This document shows, piece after piece, positions 1 through 8,105 of a stretch of 64,000 nt of DNA. The stretch spans positions 6,696,001 to 6,760,000 of the forward strand of contig NZ_JACHJR010000001.1 of NCBI RefSeq assembly GCF_014203705.1, given 5' to 3'. The stretch's first letter is position 1. The number at the start of each line of letters is the position of its first letter. Source of the DNA: Kitasatospora gansuensis. Its GTDB lineage: Bacteria > Actinomycetota > Actinomycetes > Streptomycetales > Streptomycetaceae. The translations under genes were made by a program, and so were the position numbers. The notes under the pieces are model-generated. The model saw nothing but the letters and a program-made list of their open reading frames with translations. It did no database searches and was not told the origin of the DNA.

Positions 1-72
1 CACGGCTCGGCGCTCGTCCATGTGTTCCGGGTCTTCGCACGGCCACGGGATCGGCGAGCCGTATTCGTCCAT
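1..72 (-). CDS. Partial unknown protein, runs off left edge
   Basis: Only the first 24 codons are visible, beginning MDEYGSPIPW and including Cys12. They are open, GC-rich at third positions and protein-like in composition. The ATG at 72 has a weak GAG upstream; an in-frame TTG at 108 could extend the protein by 12 residues, with a stop just before it. I do not recognise the family. It may be an intact gene cut by the window or a remnant. Confidence 0.4.
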   Translation of the reverse strand, partial: MDEYGSPIPWPCEDPEHMDERRAV

Positions 73-108
73 GATCTCGTTTAGACGGGCCGCGTGCTGC
101 GTGGTCAA

Positions 109-524
109 GCGACGCTACGTCAACTGCTCTGCCGGGTCCGTACCGTTCGCTCGCTGCGCGGGCTGGTGATCAGCCGCAGCCCATGTCCGCGAACCCGGCT
201 ACCAGTGCCGCCACATCGGGGGATTGATAATCCAGGGCTCAGATCGATGGTGCGTGCCTTGACGGCCCTAACGGTGCAAATCTGTACCAAAGATCCTTCC
301 ATGGCACGGTGACAGCCAGGTCTGGGGGGCTTGGGGTGTCATGGCAAGGTGCTGATCAGTCCGTCAACTTCCTGATCGGTATTGGATCTCGTACTGGTCC
401 TACAAGTACCTGACCTGTCTCTACGGCCTGCGGATTGACCCGCCTCCGTCGTCGACCACGCTGGCGCCGCAATCTCGGTCGGCTACTTCTGGCGGGGTGG
501 TCGGTACGGCGCACGATGGTCGGG
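109..524. other. Intergenic stretch with no recognisable gene
   Basis: About 420 bases with lower GC than the surroundings (for example around 225-300). Short open frames on both strands lack ribosome binding sites and coding-type codon use. I see no RNA gene, repeat or clear terminator. Confidence 0.5.
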
Positions 525-1280
525 TCAACCTCCCGCCGGGGCGGGTGACCCGTGAGCGGAAGGCAGCCGGTCGGCGAGTTCCTTGGCGTCGTAGTCGAGG
601 AATAAGGCGCGCAGGGTGTGCAGGAGATCCTGATGGTCGGCGGAGGTGAGGTTGCCGACGAAGGTGTGCAGGAGCTGGGCCACGACCACCCATGTCGAAT
701 CGGGGCGCCACTGCTGGACCTCCCGCACGACCTGGTCGACATCGATACCGGGGGCCAGAAGACCGCGATGGCCAGTCTGCTCCAGCATCAGATACAGCCG
801 CGCCTTCGCCGGAGTACGCAGGATCTCCTCCTCCATGAACCTTATCCGGGCCGCGACTTGGTGGCGCTCGAGCTCTTCGATCGCCATCTCTCGGCCGATT
901 CGGGCTGCACGCTCGGCGCTGGAGAGCGTGTGTTCGTCGACATGCACGGAGACGTGGGCCGACACGATCTCGATGCCGCAGGTGCGCCATGGAAGGCGAG
1001 ATCGTAGCTCGTGGTTGATGTCCTGTTCCGTGGTGTCACACCGCAGAACGGTGCGTTGCAATGCGATCCGTTCGGCGACGCCGCGCACCGCTCGGGCCGT
1101 GTCACCGAAGGCAGGCGAAAGGCTGGCCCGGTCCATTTCCCGTCGCCACTCGACGCGGAAGGCGGCGATGAAGGAGAGCCCTGGGTCCGCACTGTCGAGG
1201 ACATCATGAAACTCCCGCACCCAGGCAGCCTCTGTGAAAATCGGCTCGGGGGAGAAACGGCGGCGCATCAGCGACCTCAC
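525..1280 (-). CDS. SPFH/band-7-like cytoplasmic protein
   Basis: 251 residues if it starts at the GTG that forms a GTGA overlap with the upstream gene; an ATG at 1268 is the alternative. No signal peptide or membrane segment is visible. Residues about 35-165 read like an SPFH/band-7 core: a predicted strand region, then an amphipathic helix rich in Ala/Arg, an acidic-dipeptide and 'HELRSRL' stretch, then strands (IEIVSAHVSVHVDE), followed by a charged coiled-coil-like helix. This family assignment is mine from the pattern and is tentative. The overlap implies translational coupling to the P-loop-like protein, so the two probably act together. The function is unknown. Confidence 0.6.
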   Translation of the reverse strand: MRSLMRRRFSPEPIFTEAAWVREFHDVLDSADPGLSFIAAFRVEWRREMDRASLSPAFGDTARAVRGVAERIALQRTVLRCDTTEQDINHELRSRLPWRTCGIEIVSAHVSVHVDEHTLSSAERAARIGREMAIEELERHQVAARIRFMEEEILRTPAKARLYLMLEQTGHRGLLAPGIDVDQVVREVQQWRPDSTWVVVAQLLHTFVGNLTSADHQDLLHTLRALFLDYDAKELADRLPSAHGSPAPAGG

Positions 1281-3451
1281 GCATCCTCCAGGGCTGCACT
1301 GGTAGTCCTGGGGCGGTAGGGGGCAACGGCACGGCTGCGGTCGTGGTCGAGGAGGTCCGCCAGTTCGTGTCGTAGCTGTACCCGGGCGGGGTCGGCATCC
1401 GTCGCCGGGACGGGCTGCCACTCGTACAGGACGTCGCGCAGCTGGTGGCGGAGTCGACGTGCCTGCCCTGGAGCAGCAGCACTGAGGGCGCCTCGCAGTA
1501 CACCGAAGATCAGCGGTTGAAGGTCGGGGCGCTGGTGTGCCGTGTCCATCCACAGGTTGAATGCGTCAGCTGTTCCCGCCTTCTCCTCTTCGGATGACAG
1601 CAGCGCACTCCAACCAGCGGACAGGTCTCCGGGTTTGGGTACGAACTCGCCGTTCTCGCCGTCACCCGGAACGAGCAACACCGAATTGTTGGCAGTTCCA
1701 CTTCTGCTCGAGGTCAAGGTCGCCAGGGCGGCGAACGCCCGACAGCCGGAACGGAGACGGGGCGACTCGGGTGCGCACCACTGGATGATCGAGGTGAACA
1801 GACTCTCGCGTGCGGTCGGGTCGGACCAGATGGTACGTACGGCGGCGCGGAGCGACTCCTGGACGGCGGGGGTCTCGGACTCCGCCGCGTGCCCCAGCCG
1901 GATCAGGGCCTTCCCGGTGTGGCGGCGGCCGAACTCGCCGGCGCAGACGTCAACAGCCAGTCTGCACAGTGCCGGGTTGTCCTTGCTCTTCGACCAGCGC
2001 AGCAGGAACTCGTGGATGAGCCGCCCGAAGGTGGGATGGAGGGCTGCGGCGGAGATCAGGTCGGTTGCCGCCCTCCACAGGTCTGGGTCCTTGGACCATG
2101 CGGTGATGATCTGATCCAGCGGGTCCGACTTCCGGTGACGGGTTGCCCAGCGGACGGCGAACGCACCGACCCTGTTGGCCAGCAGCAGCCGTTCGTCGCG
2201 GGTGAACGATTCGAGGAGCCCTTTGGCTCTGGTCCGCGGGGCGTCGGCCATCCAGGACAGGAACGTCATACGGGCCGTTGGACGGTCGACCCAGAAGTAG
2301 CCGAGGACGGCGTCGTCCCATCCGGGCCGTCCGAAGTCGAGCGTGTCCGCTCCGAGATCGAGTTCGGCCCCGATTTCGTCGACGAGTTCGACGACGCCCG
2401 GCGCTTCCTGGCCCCTGAGCGACACGGGGGTCTTGAAGCGACTGCAGAGCTCGGCCGTTTGCGCGTACACATGACCGACGGATGCGTTCCTGAACAATGC
2501 CGCCACGAGCAGGAAGTTCCGCTCGAAGCTTGTCCTGCCTGGCTTCCTGTGCCACTCCAACAGATCCTCGCGCCATGCGGTGCGCGCCTTCAGGACGTCC
2601 AGCACCTTGGCGTTGAATCCGTCCGGGTCCGCATCGGACCTCAGTGCGGGGTGTTTGGCTTCATCGGCCTTGAGAATGAGTGCGACGATCTGGAGGACGT
2701 CGGAAGGCCGCTGACGGGCCAACAGTCCGGAGATACGCTCATCGTCCAGCCACCGCCGGGAGTCGAGGTCTGGCGCCTCGGCCCTGAGCCACGCCCCGGC
2801 GATCTTCAGCGGGTCGGGACGGCCCAGCACGGGAACGATGTTCGGCGGAGCCTGCGCGCTGACGCGCTGCCATTGCTTTGGCGCGGCCAGGACGATGAGT
2901 CGCGAGTTCCGCTTCTCGAGGATGTGATGGATCTCGTGGAGCATCGCGCCGAAGTCGTCGCTGACCGTGAAGTTCTCCTCGTCTGCCGGGAGTTCCAACA
3001 GGTACCCGGCGTTTTCCTCGTGCGGTAGGCGCCGCAGCGGGAAGCGCGCGGTGCCGCCGAAGCTGAGTGGGCCCACCGTGGCTCCGGTACGCAGATGTAG
3101 GTCGGCCAGCAGCGCGTGGGCGGTGAAGGCGCGCCCAGCGCCCGGCTTCCGAAGCAGGACCAGTACTGCCCCGGGCTCCTCGAGCGCGGCGTAGGTCTCC
3201 GGATAGCCGTCGGGCTCGGCGAAGACCGCGCGGACGGTCTTCAGGTAGCGGTGGGGAAGCTCCGAATGTTCCAGCAGTTGGCCGAGGACCGCAGTGAGTT
3301 TCACCGCGGTCATCTCACCAAAGTTGAACAGTGCCTCCTGCCGCAGCTCGGAGACTGCGGCCCGCAGCACTCTCCGGGCCTCGCTGATAGCGGAGTCCTC
3401 GCGTGCGGTTTCACCGGACTCGAAAGGCTCGGTGGGCATGGCAGGTTCCAT
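1277..3451 (-). CDS. Large protein with a degenerate P-loop NTPase region
   Basis: 724 residues. Residues about 94-112 form a hydrophobic strand followed by RKPGAGRAFTA, which resembles a Walker A loop, but Arg replaces the invariant Lys and Ala the Ser/Thr. A second hydrophobic strand (RLIVLAAP) comes about 85 residues later, in a Walker B-like place but without a clear acidic pair. The rest (about 230-700) is helical and rich in Trp, Leu and Arg, like the solenoid part of STAND-type proteins. No membrane segment is seen. It sits between a small helical protein and an SPFH-like protein in one operon. I infer an inactive or atypical NTPase scaffold; the function is unknown. A GGGA-type ribosome site precedes the ATG. 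Confidence 0.65.
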   Translation of the reverse strand: MEPAMPTEPFESGETAREDSAISEARRVLRAAVSELRQEALFNFGEMTAVKLTAVLGQLLEHSELPHRYLKTVRAVFAEPDGYPETYAALEEPGAVLVLLRKPGAGRAFTAHALLADLHLRTGATVGPLSFGGTARFPLRRLPHEENAGYLLELPADEENFTVSDDFGAMLHEIHHILEKRNSRLIVLAAPKQWQRVSAQAPPNIVPVLGRPDPLKIAGAWLRAEAPDLDSRRWLDDERISGLLARQRPSDVLQIVALILKADEAKHPALRSDADPDGFNAKVLDVLKARTAWREDLLEWHRKPGRTSFERNFLLVAALFRNASVGHVYAQTAELCSRFKTPVSLRGQEAPGVVELVDEIGAELDLGADTLDFGRPGWDDAVLGYFWVDRPTARMTFLSWMADAPRTRAKGLLESFTRDERLLLANRVGAFAVRWATRHRKSDPLDQIITAWSKDPDLWRAATDLISAAALHPTFGRLIHEFLLRWSKSKDNPALCRLAVDVCAGEFGRRHTGKALIRLGHAAESETPAVQESLRAAVRTIWSDPTARESLFTSIIQWCAPESPRLRSGCRAFAALATLTSSRSGTANNSVLLVPGDGENGEFVPKPGDLSAGWSALLSSEEEKAGTADAFNLWMDTAHQRPDLQPLIFGVLRGALSAAAPGQARRLRHQLRDVLYEWQPVPATDADPARVQLRHELADLLDHDRSRAVAPYRPRTTSAALEDA

Positions 3452-3499
3452 GGGGTTCCCTGTCGTTGCTGTGTGGCAAGTGCTCTTCTGGCCTTGACG

Positions 3500-4045
3500 T
3501 CAGAGCAGGTCGTCGATCTCGACGCTGGTCATCTCCGCGCCGGGACGGACGATCTGCGCGGTGTGCTCGACGTCGATGTTCGCCAGAATGGAAACGCGGC
3601 CGGCCTTTAGGGCGCGGGAGACGCCGTGGACGTCTCCTGCCCGGTTGAAGATGCGCATCCCGCTCGCAGGCCGGTCCTCGCCGACGAAAGTGATACGGCG
3701 TCCGTACGCCTCTTCCAGGACGGCCCGCAGCCGGCCGAGCGCGCGCCGCAGCCGCTCGTCCTGATTGTCGATCAACTGCTCGTGCTCGGTGTACACGTCG
3801 AGCACGTCCAGCAAGGACTCCAGACGATCGGCCAACTCCATCGTCACGTTGTCCGGGTCGAAGTCCAGAGCACGGCCGGGGTTGCCGGCCACCACAGCGG
3901 GCCATTGCTCTGCTGGAGCGGCTTCGCTGGAGCGGCTGCGTGCAGCGCGGCGGTCGAGGACGACCTCGGCGCGATGGTAGAGGAACGCGATGGCCTGGGT
4001 GAGAGCCGAGGCAGCCAGCACGGGAAAACCCAATTCGTCAGTCAT
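3500..4045 (-). CDS. Unknown 181-residue protein, first gene of a three-gene operon
   Basis: Begins MTDELGF; longer frames to 4129 lack coding character. The N-terminal 20 residues are mildly hydrophobic (VLAASALTQAIAFLYH). A helical, acidic middle (ELADRLESLLDVLDVY) is followed by a C-terminal part with a strand pattern (RITFVGEDRP, VSILANIDVEH) ending in an acidic tail. I recognise no family. It is separated by 48 bases from the degenerate P-loop gene and is co-oriented with it and the SPFH-like gene, so one transcript is likely. Confidence 0.6.
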   Translation of the reverse strand: MTDELGFPVLAASALTQAIAFLYHRAEVVLDRRAARSRSSEAAPAEQWPAVVAGNPGRALDFDPDNVTMELADRLESLLDVLDVYTEHEQLIDNQDERLRRALGRLRAVLEEAYGRRITFVGEDRPASGMRIFNRAGDVHGVSRALKAGRVSILANIDVEHTAQIVRPGAEMTSVEIDDLL

Positions 4046-4812
4046 CGCCGCCCTTTGCGTGCCCCGTCTGACGGGGCGATCACGATACGTATGCATTCGC
4101 CTACAGAATGCGATGGCAAGGGGTGGCAAGGGAGCGTATTGCTGCGAGATGACCAGAAATCGTGCCGAGGCCCCGCTCGGGTGGGCTGCTCGGCCTTGAA
4201 GGGCATGCCTCTTCGTAGTCGTGTGTGGCCGAAACTTGACCGCTGGCGGTTTTGGCAGTGATCAGGAGTCGGGCCGGTGGGGTGCGGTGGTTCCGCTGTG
4301 TTGCCGAGGTTTCGAGGCCCCCGCCAGGACTGGGACTGCTCAGGCTGCCCGGACTGCGGGATGAGCGGCGCGGGAGACGACTGGGGGCGGCGGCTTGGCA
4401 GCGAGTACCTGGTCGGCGCGTTGGGCAGCGAGGACGTTCACGTCCTGCTGGATGACCCCGTCGGGCCGAGAGACTTCTCCGGCAACGGCTCTCCAGAGTC
4501 GGCGAGGCCATCGTGAAGGTCGGTTCGGCGAACCGGAGCACCCGAGTTCGACAGGTGGATACCGCAGGGCTTCCGGCGTCACCTGAGGGGCCACTGCGGA
4601 GGCCGGGAAAAAACTTTTCGGTTCGGTGTGACACCGTCGGCGACTCCGACGCTGAAGGACATGAGATGTGCACCGAACGGTCATGACGCACTCACCGGGC
4701 TCGCCACTGCTGCCGCAGGGGTGAGCCCGGAGCCGGGCGGACGGCGGGCTCCCCCGTGTCCACCGCCCGCCCGGCTCCGCGTCACGCCCGACCGTTCGAC
4801 ATCCCACCTGTT

Positions 4813-4859
4813 CCCGGGTGGGCGGCAGGACCTTCCCCGGACCCTGCCGCCCACCCGGG
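4813..4859. repeat. 17-bp perfect inverted repeat upstream of matA-like gene
   Basis: Arms CCCGGGTGGGCGGCAGG and its exact complement are separated by 13 bases. It could be a rho-independent-type stem lacking a U tract, or an RNA structure in the leader of the downstream gene, whose start lies 70 bases further on. Confidence 0.7.
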
Positions 4860-4880
4860 CTCGTCCTCAGGCCCGATTCG

Positions 4881-4914
4881 CCGTCAGTCCCGAACCGCCG
4901 TCAGTCCCGAACCC
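4881..4914. repeat. Tandem 17-base repeat in matA-like leader
   Basis: Two adjacent copies of CCGTCAGTCCCGAACCG-like sequence (second copy differs at the end) end 14 bases before the ATG at 4929. This could be a replication-slippage duplication or a doubled regulatory site. Confidence 0.6.
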
Positions 4915-4928
4915 CAGAGGCCGTCCCG

Positions 4929-5489
4929 ATGACCCGACCGCCCGGTGCCGTCCGCGAGGACACCGTGCTGACACCCCGTCCGCACGAGGGCCGTCCGTCC
5001 GTCGGTGCCCACGTCCCGGCGCAGCGCGCCGCCGACAGTCCGGTCTTCGTCGACGCCTCCGGCCGTCGCCAGCGCCGGGTGCGCCGGCTCGGCCGACTGC
5101 TGGTCGTACCGGCCGCCGCCTACGTCCTGCTGCTGGTCAGCACGCTGCTCGGCGGACCGACGGTCAGGTCCCCGCTGCTCCCCGCCCCGCCGCCGCCCGC
5201 CGCCCAGCCCGATGCCCCGGCCGCGGCGCCCGCCGAGCCGGCGTCGCCGTCGCCTGAGGCCAGTCCGTCCGCCAAGGCCCGCACCGGCCCGGCCGACCCC
5301 GGTGGCGCGTCCGGCACGGTCGGCAGGGCCTCGCCGGGGAGCTCGACCGGCACCGCAACGGTCCCGGCTTCGAGCCCGCCGGCCACCGCCGGACCGAGCC
5401 CCGCGCCGGCCGCCACCGCCACCGCCACCAGCCACGGGAAGTCTTCGTCCGCGCCCGGTCAGAGCGGCAAGCCGACCAACCGCCCGTAG
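4929..5489 (+). CDS. MatA-like membrane-anchored Pro/Ala/Ser-rich protein
   Basis: 186 residues. A basic cytoplasmic N-terminus (RRQRRVRRLGR near 40-50) leads into one transmembrane helix (about residues 52-72, LLVVPAAAYVLLLVSTLLGG). The remaining 110 residues are a low-complexity Pro/Ala/Ser/Thr tail expected outside the membrane. The gene is co-oriented and 35 bases from the deacetylase/glycosyltransferase gene. In Streptomyces, MatA and MatB together make a poly-beta-1,6-N-acetylglucosamine-like polymer that glues hyphae into pellets. The MatA assignment rests on context, not on a recognised domain. Confidence 0.6.
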   Translation: MTRPPGAVREDTVLTPRPHEGRPSVGAHVPAQRAADSPVFVDASGRRQRRVRRLGRLLVVPAAAYVLLLVSTLLGGPTVRSPLLPAPPPPAAQPDAPAAAPAEPASPSPEASPSAKARTGPADPGGASGTVGRASPGSSTGTATVPASSPPATAGPSPAPAATATATSHGKSSSAPGQSGKPTNRP

Positions 5490-5524
5490 TCCCGTCCCGA
5501 TGCAGCAGGCAGGAACCGCACCCC

Positions 5525-7675
5525 TTGTCCAAGAACCGCCGCCGAGCACGAGGCCGACGGGCCAGTGTGCGCAACGTCCCGCTGCGCACCCACTGGCTGC
5601 TGCTGACCACCCTCGTCCTCACGCTGTCCGCCGCGCTGCTGCTGCAGGGCTACACCCAGCACATGTTCGACGGCACCGCCGACGGCGCCCCGCGGGTGGC
5701 GGGCCCGGCTGAGGCGGTGCCCGCGCAGATCGCCTCGGGCGGCCCGGTGATCGAAGGCGCCGCCGGACGGACCGCCGCCCCCAAGGCCCGGACCATCGCG
5801 CTGACCTTCGACGACGGACCCGACCCGGTCTGGACCCCGCAGATCCTGGACGTCCTGCGGCGCAACGAGGTCCGGGCCACCTTCTTCGCCGTCGGCACCC
5901 AGGTCGCCGCCCACCCGGACCTGGCCCGGCGGATCGTCGCGGACGGCCACCAGATCGGCCTGCACACCTTCACCCACACCAACCTCGGGACCGCCCCCGC
6001 CTGGCGCCGCTCGCTGGAGCTGAGGGAGAGTCAGCTCGCCGTGGCCGGCGCGACCGGCGTGACCACCCCGCTGCTGCGCCCGCCGTACTCCTCCACCAGC
6101 AACGCCCTCAGCGACGCGGACTGGAGCGCCGTTCTCGCGGCGGGCGAGGACGGCTACCTCACCGTGCTCACCACCCAGGACAGTGAGGACTGGCGCCGCC
6201 CCGGCACCGCCGGGATCGTGGCCAACGCCACCCCGAAGGACCAGGCCGGGCAGATCGTGCTGCTGCACGACGCCGGCGGCGACCGCTCGCAGACCGTCGC
6301 CGCCCTGGAGCAGCTGATCCCCCGGCTCAGGGCGGCCGGGTTCACGTTCGGTACGGTCAGCGAGGCCACCGGGCTACCCGATCCGGTCCAGCGGGCGAGC
6401 GCCACCGACCACTGGCAGGGCCTGGCCCTGATCACCGCGCTGCGGACCAGCGACTGGGTGCTGGCCGCGCTGTCCTGGCTGCTGTGGGCGGCGGGCGGCA
6501 TCGCCCTGCTGCGGGCCGTCGCGGTGCTCGTCGCGGCCCGGCGGCACAAGAAGATGCGGGGCAAGCCGTGGGGGCGGCCGGTCACCGAACCGGTCAGCGT
6601 CATCGTGCCCGCCTACAACGAGAGCGCCGGCATCGAGGCGGCCGTCCGCTCGCTGCTCGCCTCCGACCACCCGGTGGAGATCATCGTCGTCGACGACGGA
6701 TCCACCGACGGCACCGCCGACCTGGTGGAGGCCCTGCGCCTGCCGGGCGTCCGGGTGATCCGCCAGCAGAACGCCGGCAAGCCCGCCGCTCTCAACACCG
6801 GTATCGCCGCCGCCTCGTGCCAGCTGCTGGTGATGGTGGACGGTGACACCGTCTTCGAACCGGACGCCGTCCGCATGATCGTCCAGCCGTTCGCCAACCG
6901 CCGGGTCGGCGCCGTCTCCGGCAATGCGAAGGTGGTCAACCGCGGTGGCCTGCTGGGCCGTTGGCAGCACATCGAGTACGTGGTCGGCTTCAACCTGGAC
7001 CGCCGCCTGTTCGACCTGGCCGAGTGCATGCCGACCGTCCCCGGCGCCGTCGGCGCGTTCCGCCGCGAGGCGCTGCTGCGCATCGGCGGGGTCAGCGACA
7101 CCACCCTGGCCGAGGACACCGACCTCACCATGGCGCTGTGCCGCGACGGTTGGCGGGTGGTCTACGAGGAGCGCGCCAAGGCCTGGACGGAGGCGCCCGC
7201 CTCGCTCGGCGCGCTGTGGAAGCAGCGCTACCGCTGGTGCTACGGCACCCTCCAGGCGATGTGGAAGCACCGCGGCGCCCTGGTCCAGCGCGGCCAGGCC
7301 GGCAAGTTGGGCCGCCGCGGCCTGCTCTACCTGCTGATGTTCCAGGTGCTGCTGCCGCTGCTGGCGCCGGTCGTCGACGTGTTCGCCGTCTACGGCCTGG
7401 TCTTCCTCGACCCGGTCCGCATCATCGGGCTGTGGGGTGCGTTCCTGCTGCTCCAGATCTTCATGGGCCTGTACGCGTTCCGCCTGGACAAGGAGCGCCC
7501 CGGGGCGCTGTGGAGCCTGCCGCTCCAGCAGTTCGTCTACCGGCAGTTGATGTACCTGGTCGTCATCCAGTCCGTCTTCACGGCCGTCGCCGGCTCCCGC
7601 CTGCGCTGGCAGCGGATGGAACGCTACGGCAGCCTCACCGTTCCCCCGAAGGCCGGGCAAGGGGCCGCCCACTGA
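5525..7675 (+). CDS. Bifunctional polysaccharide deacetylase / GT2 synthase (MatB-like)
   Basis: 716 residues with a TTG start. One membrane helix lies near residues 25-45. A CE4 NodB deacetylase domain (about 85-280) has the FDDGPDP motif with Asp96/97 and HTFTH with His147/His151. Two membrane helices follow (about 305-335). A processive GT2 domain starts near 357 with VVDDGSTDGT, LAEDTDL and the QRYRW motif, and there are three C-terminal helices. This architecture polymerises and partly deacetylates N-acetylglucosamine at the cell surface and matches Streptomyces MatB, which causes hyphal aggregation. The preceding membrane protein is the probable partner. Confidence 0.85.
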   Translation: MSKNRRRARGRRASVRNVPLRTHWLLLTTLVLTLSAALLLQGYTQHMFDGTADGAPRVAGPAEAVPAQIASGGPVIEGAAGRTAAPKARTIALTFDDGPDPVWTPQILDVLRRNEVRATFFAVGTQVAAHPDLARRIVADGHQIGLHTFTHTNLGTAPAWRRSLELRESQLAVAGATGVTTPLLRPPYSSTSNALSDADWSAVLAAGEDGYLTVLTTQDSEDWRRPGTAGIVANATPKDQAGQIVLLHDAGGDRSQTVAALEQLIPRLRAAGFTFGTVSEATGLPDPVQRASATDHWQGLALITALRTSDWVLAALSWLLWAAGGIALLRAVAVLVAARRHKKMRGKPWGRPVTEPVSVIVPAYNESAGIEAAVRSLLASDHPVEIIVVDDGSTDGTADLVEALRLPGVRVIRQQNAGKPAALNTGIAAASCQLLVMVDGDTVFEPDAVRMIVQPFANRRVGAVSGNAKVVNRGGLLGRWQHIEYVVGFNLDRRLFDLAECMPTVPGAVGAFRREALLRIGGVSDTTLAEDTDLTMALCRDGWRVVYEERAKAWTEAPASLGALWKQRYRWCYGTLQAMWKHRGALVQRGQAGKLGRRGLLYLLMFQVLLPLLAPVVDVFAVYGLVFLDPVRIIGLWGAFLLLQIFMGLYAFRLDKERPGALWSLPLQQFVYRQLMYLVVIQSVFTAVAGSRLRWQRMERYGSLTVPPKAGQGAAH

Positions 7676-8105
7676 CCGTTCGTCCGTAGGGTCTCCAGGA
7701 AAAGGGCAGCATTGCCGGAATGGCGGTGATGCCGCTTTCTGCTGCGCCGAATTCGTATTCCGGGAGCCTTCGCTAACAGACGGCGGACCTGCGGGCAAGA
7801 ATCCGGAAACGGCGGAGTCCCGCCAATGCTGCCGGGCCCCGAATCGTGCTCCGGCATCAGGAAATCGGCCTTTTTGGCGAGCTCCGGCCAATTCCGATCC
7901 CGGGTCTGTTCATCCCGTCCGACGGGTCGTCATGCTTCTGCCAGCCCCGTACCGCACCCGCCGGCCCCACCCCGTTCCGGCAGGTGCCGCACGACCGCAC
8001 GGAGCAGCACGTCAGCGTCCGTTCCGCCCCTCAGGCACTGACCCCGGTGCCCCGGAACGCGGCGCGACCGCGCACATGCGGTTGGATCCGGAAGGAATTA
8101 CCTAC
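7676..8105 (+). other. Long leader before the protease gene
   Basis: About 430 bases. The reading frame of the protease stays open upstream to 7932, but that stretch lacks a signal sequence and a ribosome site at its start. I see no riboswitch class that I know. The region probably holds the protease promoter and a long 5' untranslated leader. Confidence 0.4.

Larger units (their letters stand above)
4046..4928. other. Long intergenic region with inverted and direct repeats
   Basis: Nearly 900 bases between divergent units. Several short open frames exist on both strands, but none has convincing codon use, a ribosome site or a family I know. The only structures seen are a 17-base-pair stem (4813-4859) and a 17-base tandem repeat (4881-4914) just before the matA-like gene. 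Confidence 0.5.

Noticed and set aside
7676..8105. Riboswitch or leader RNA before the protease gene
   Set aside because: No conserved riboswitch core or terminator-antiterminator pair could be recognised by eye.
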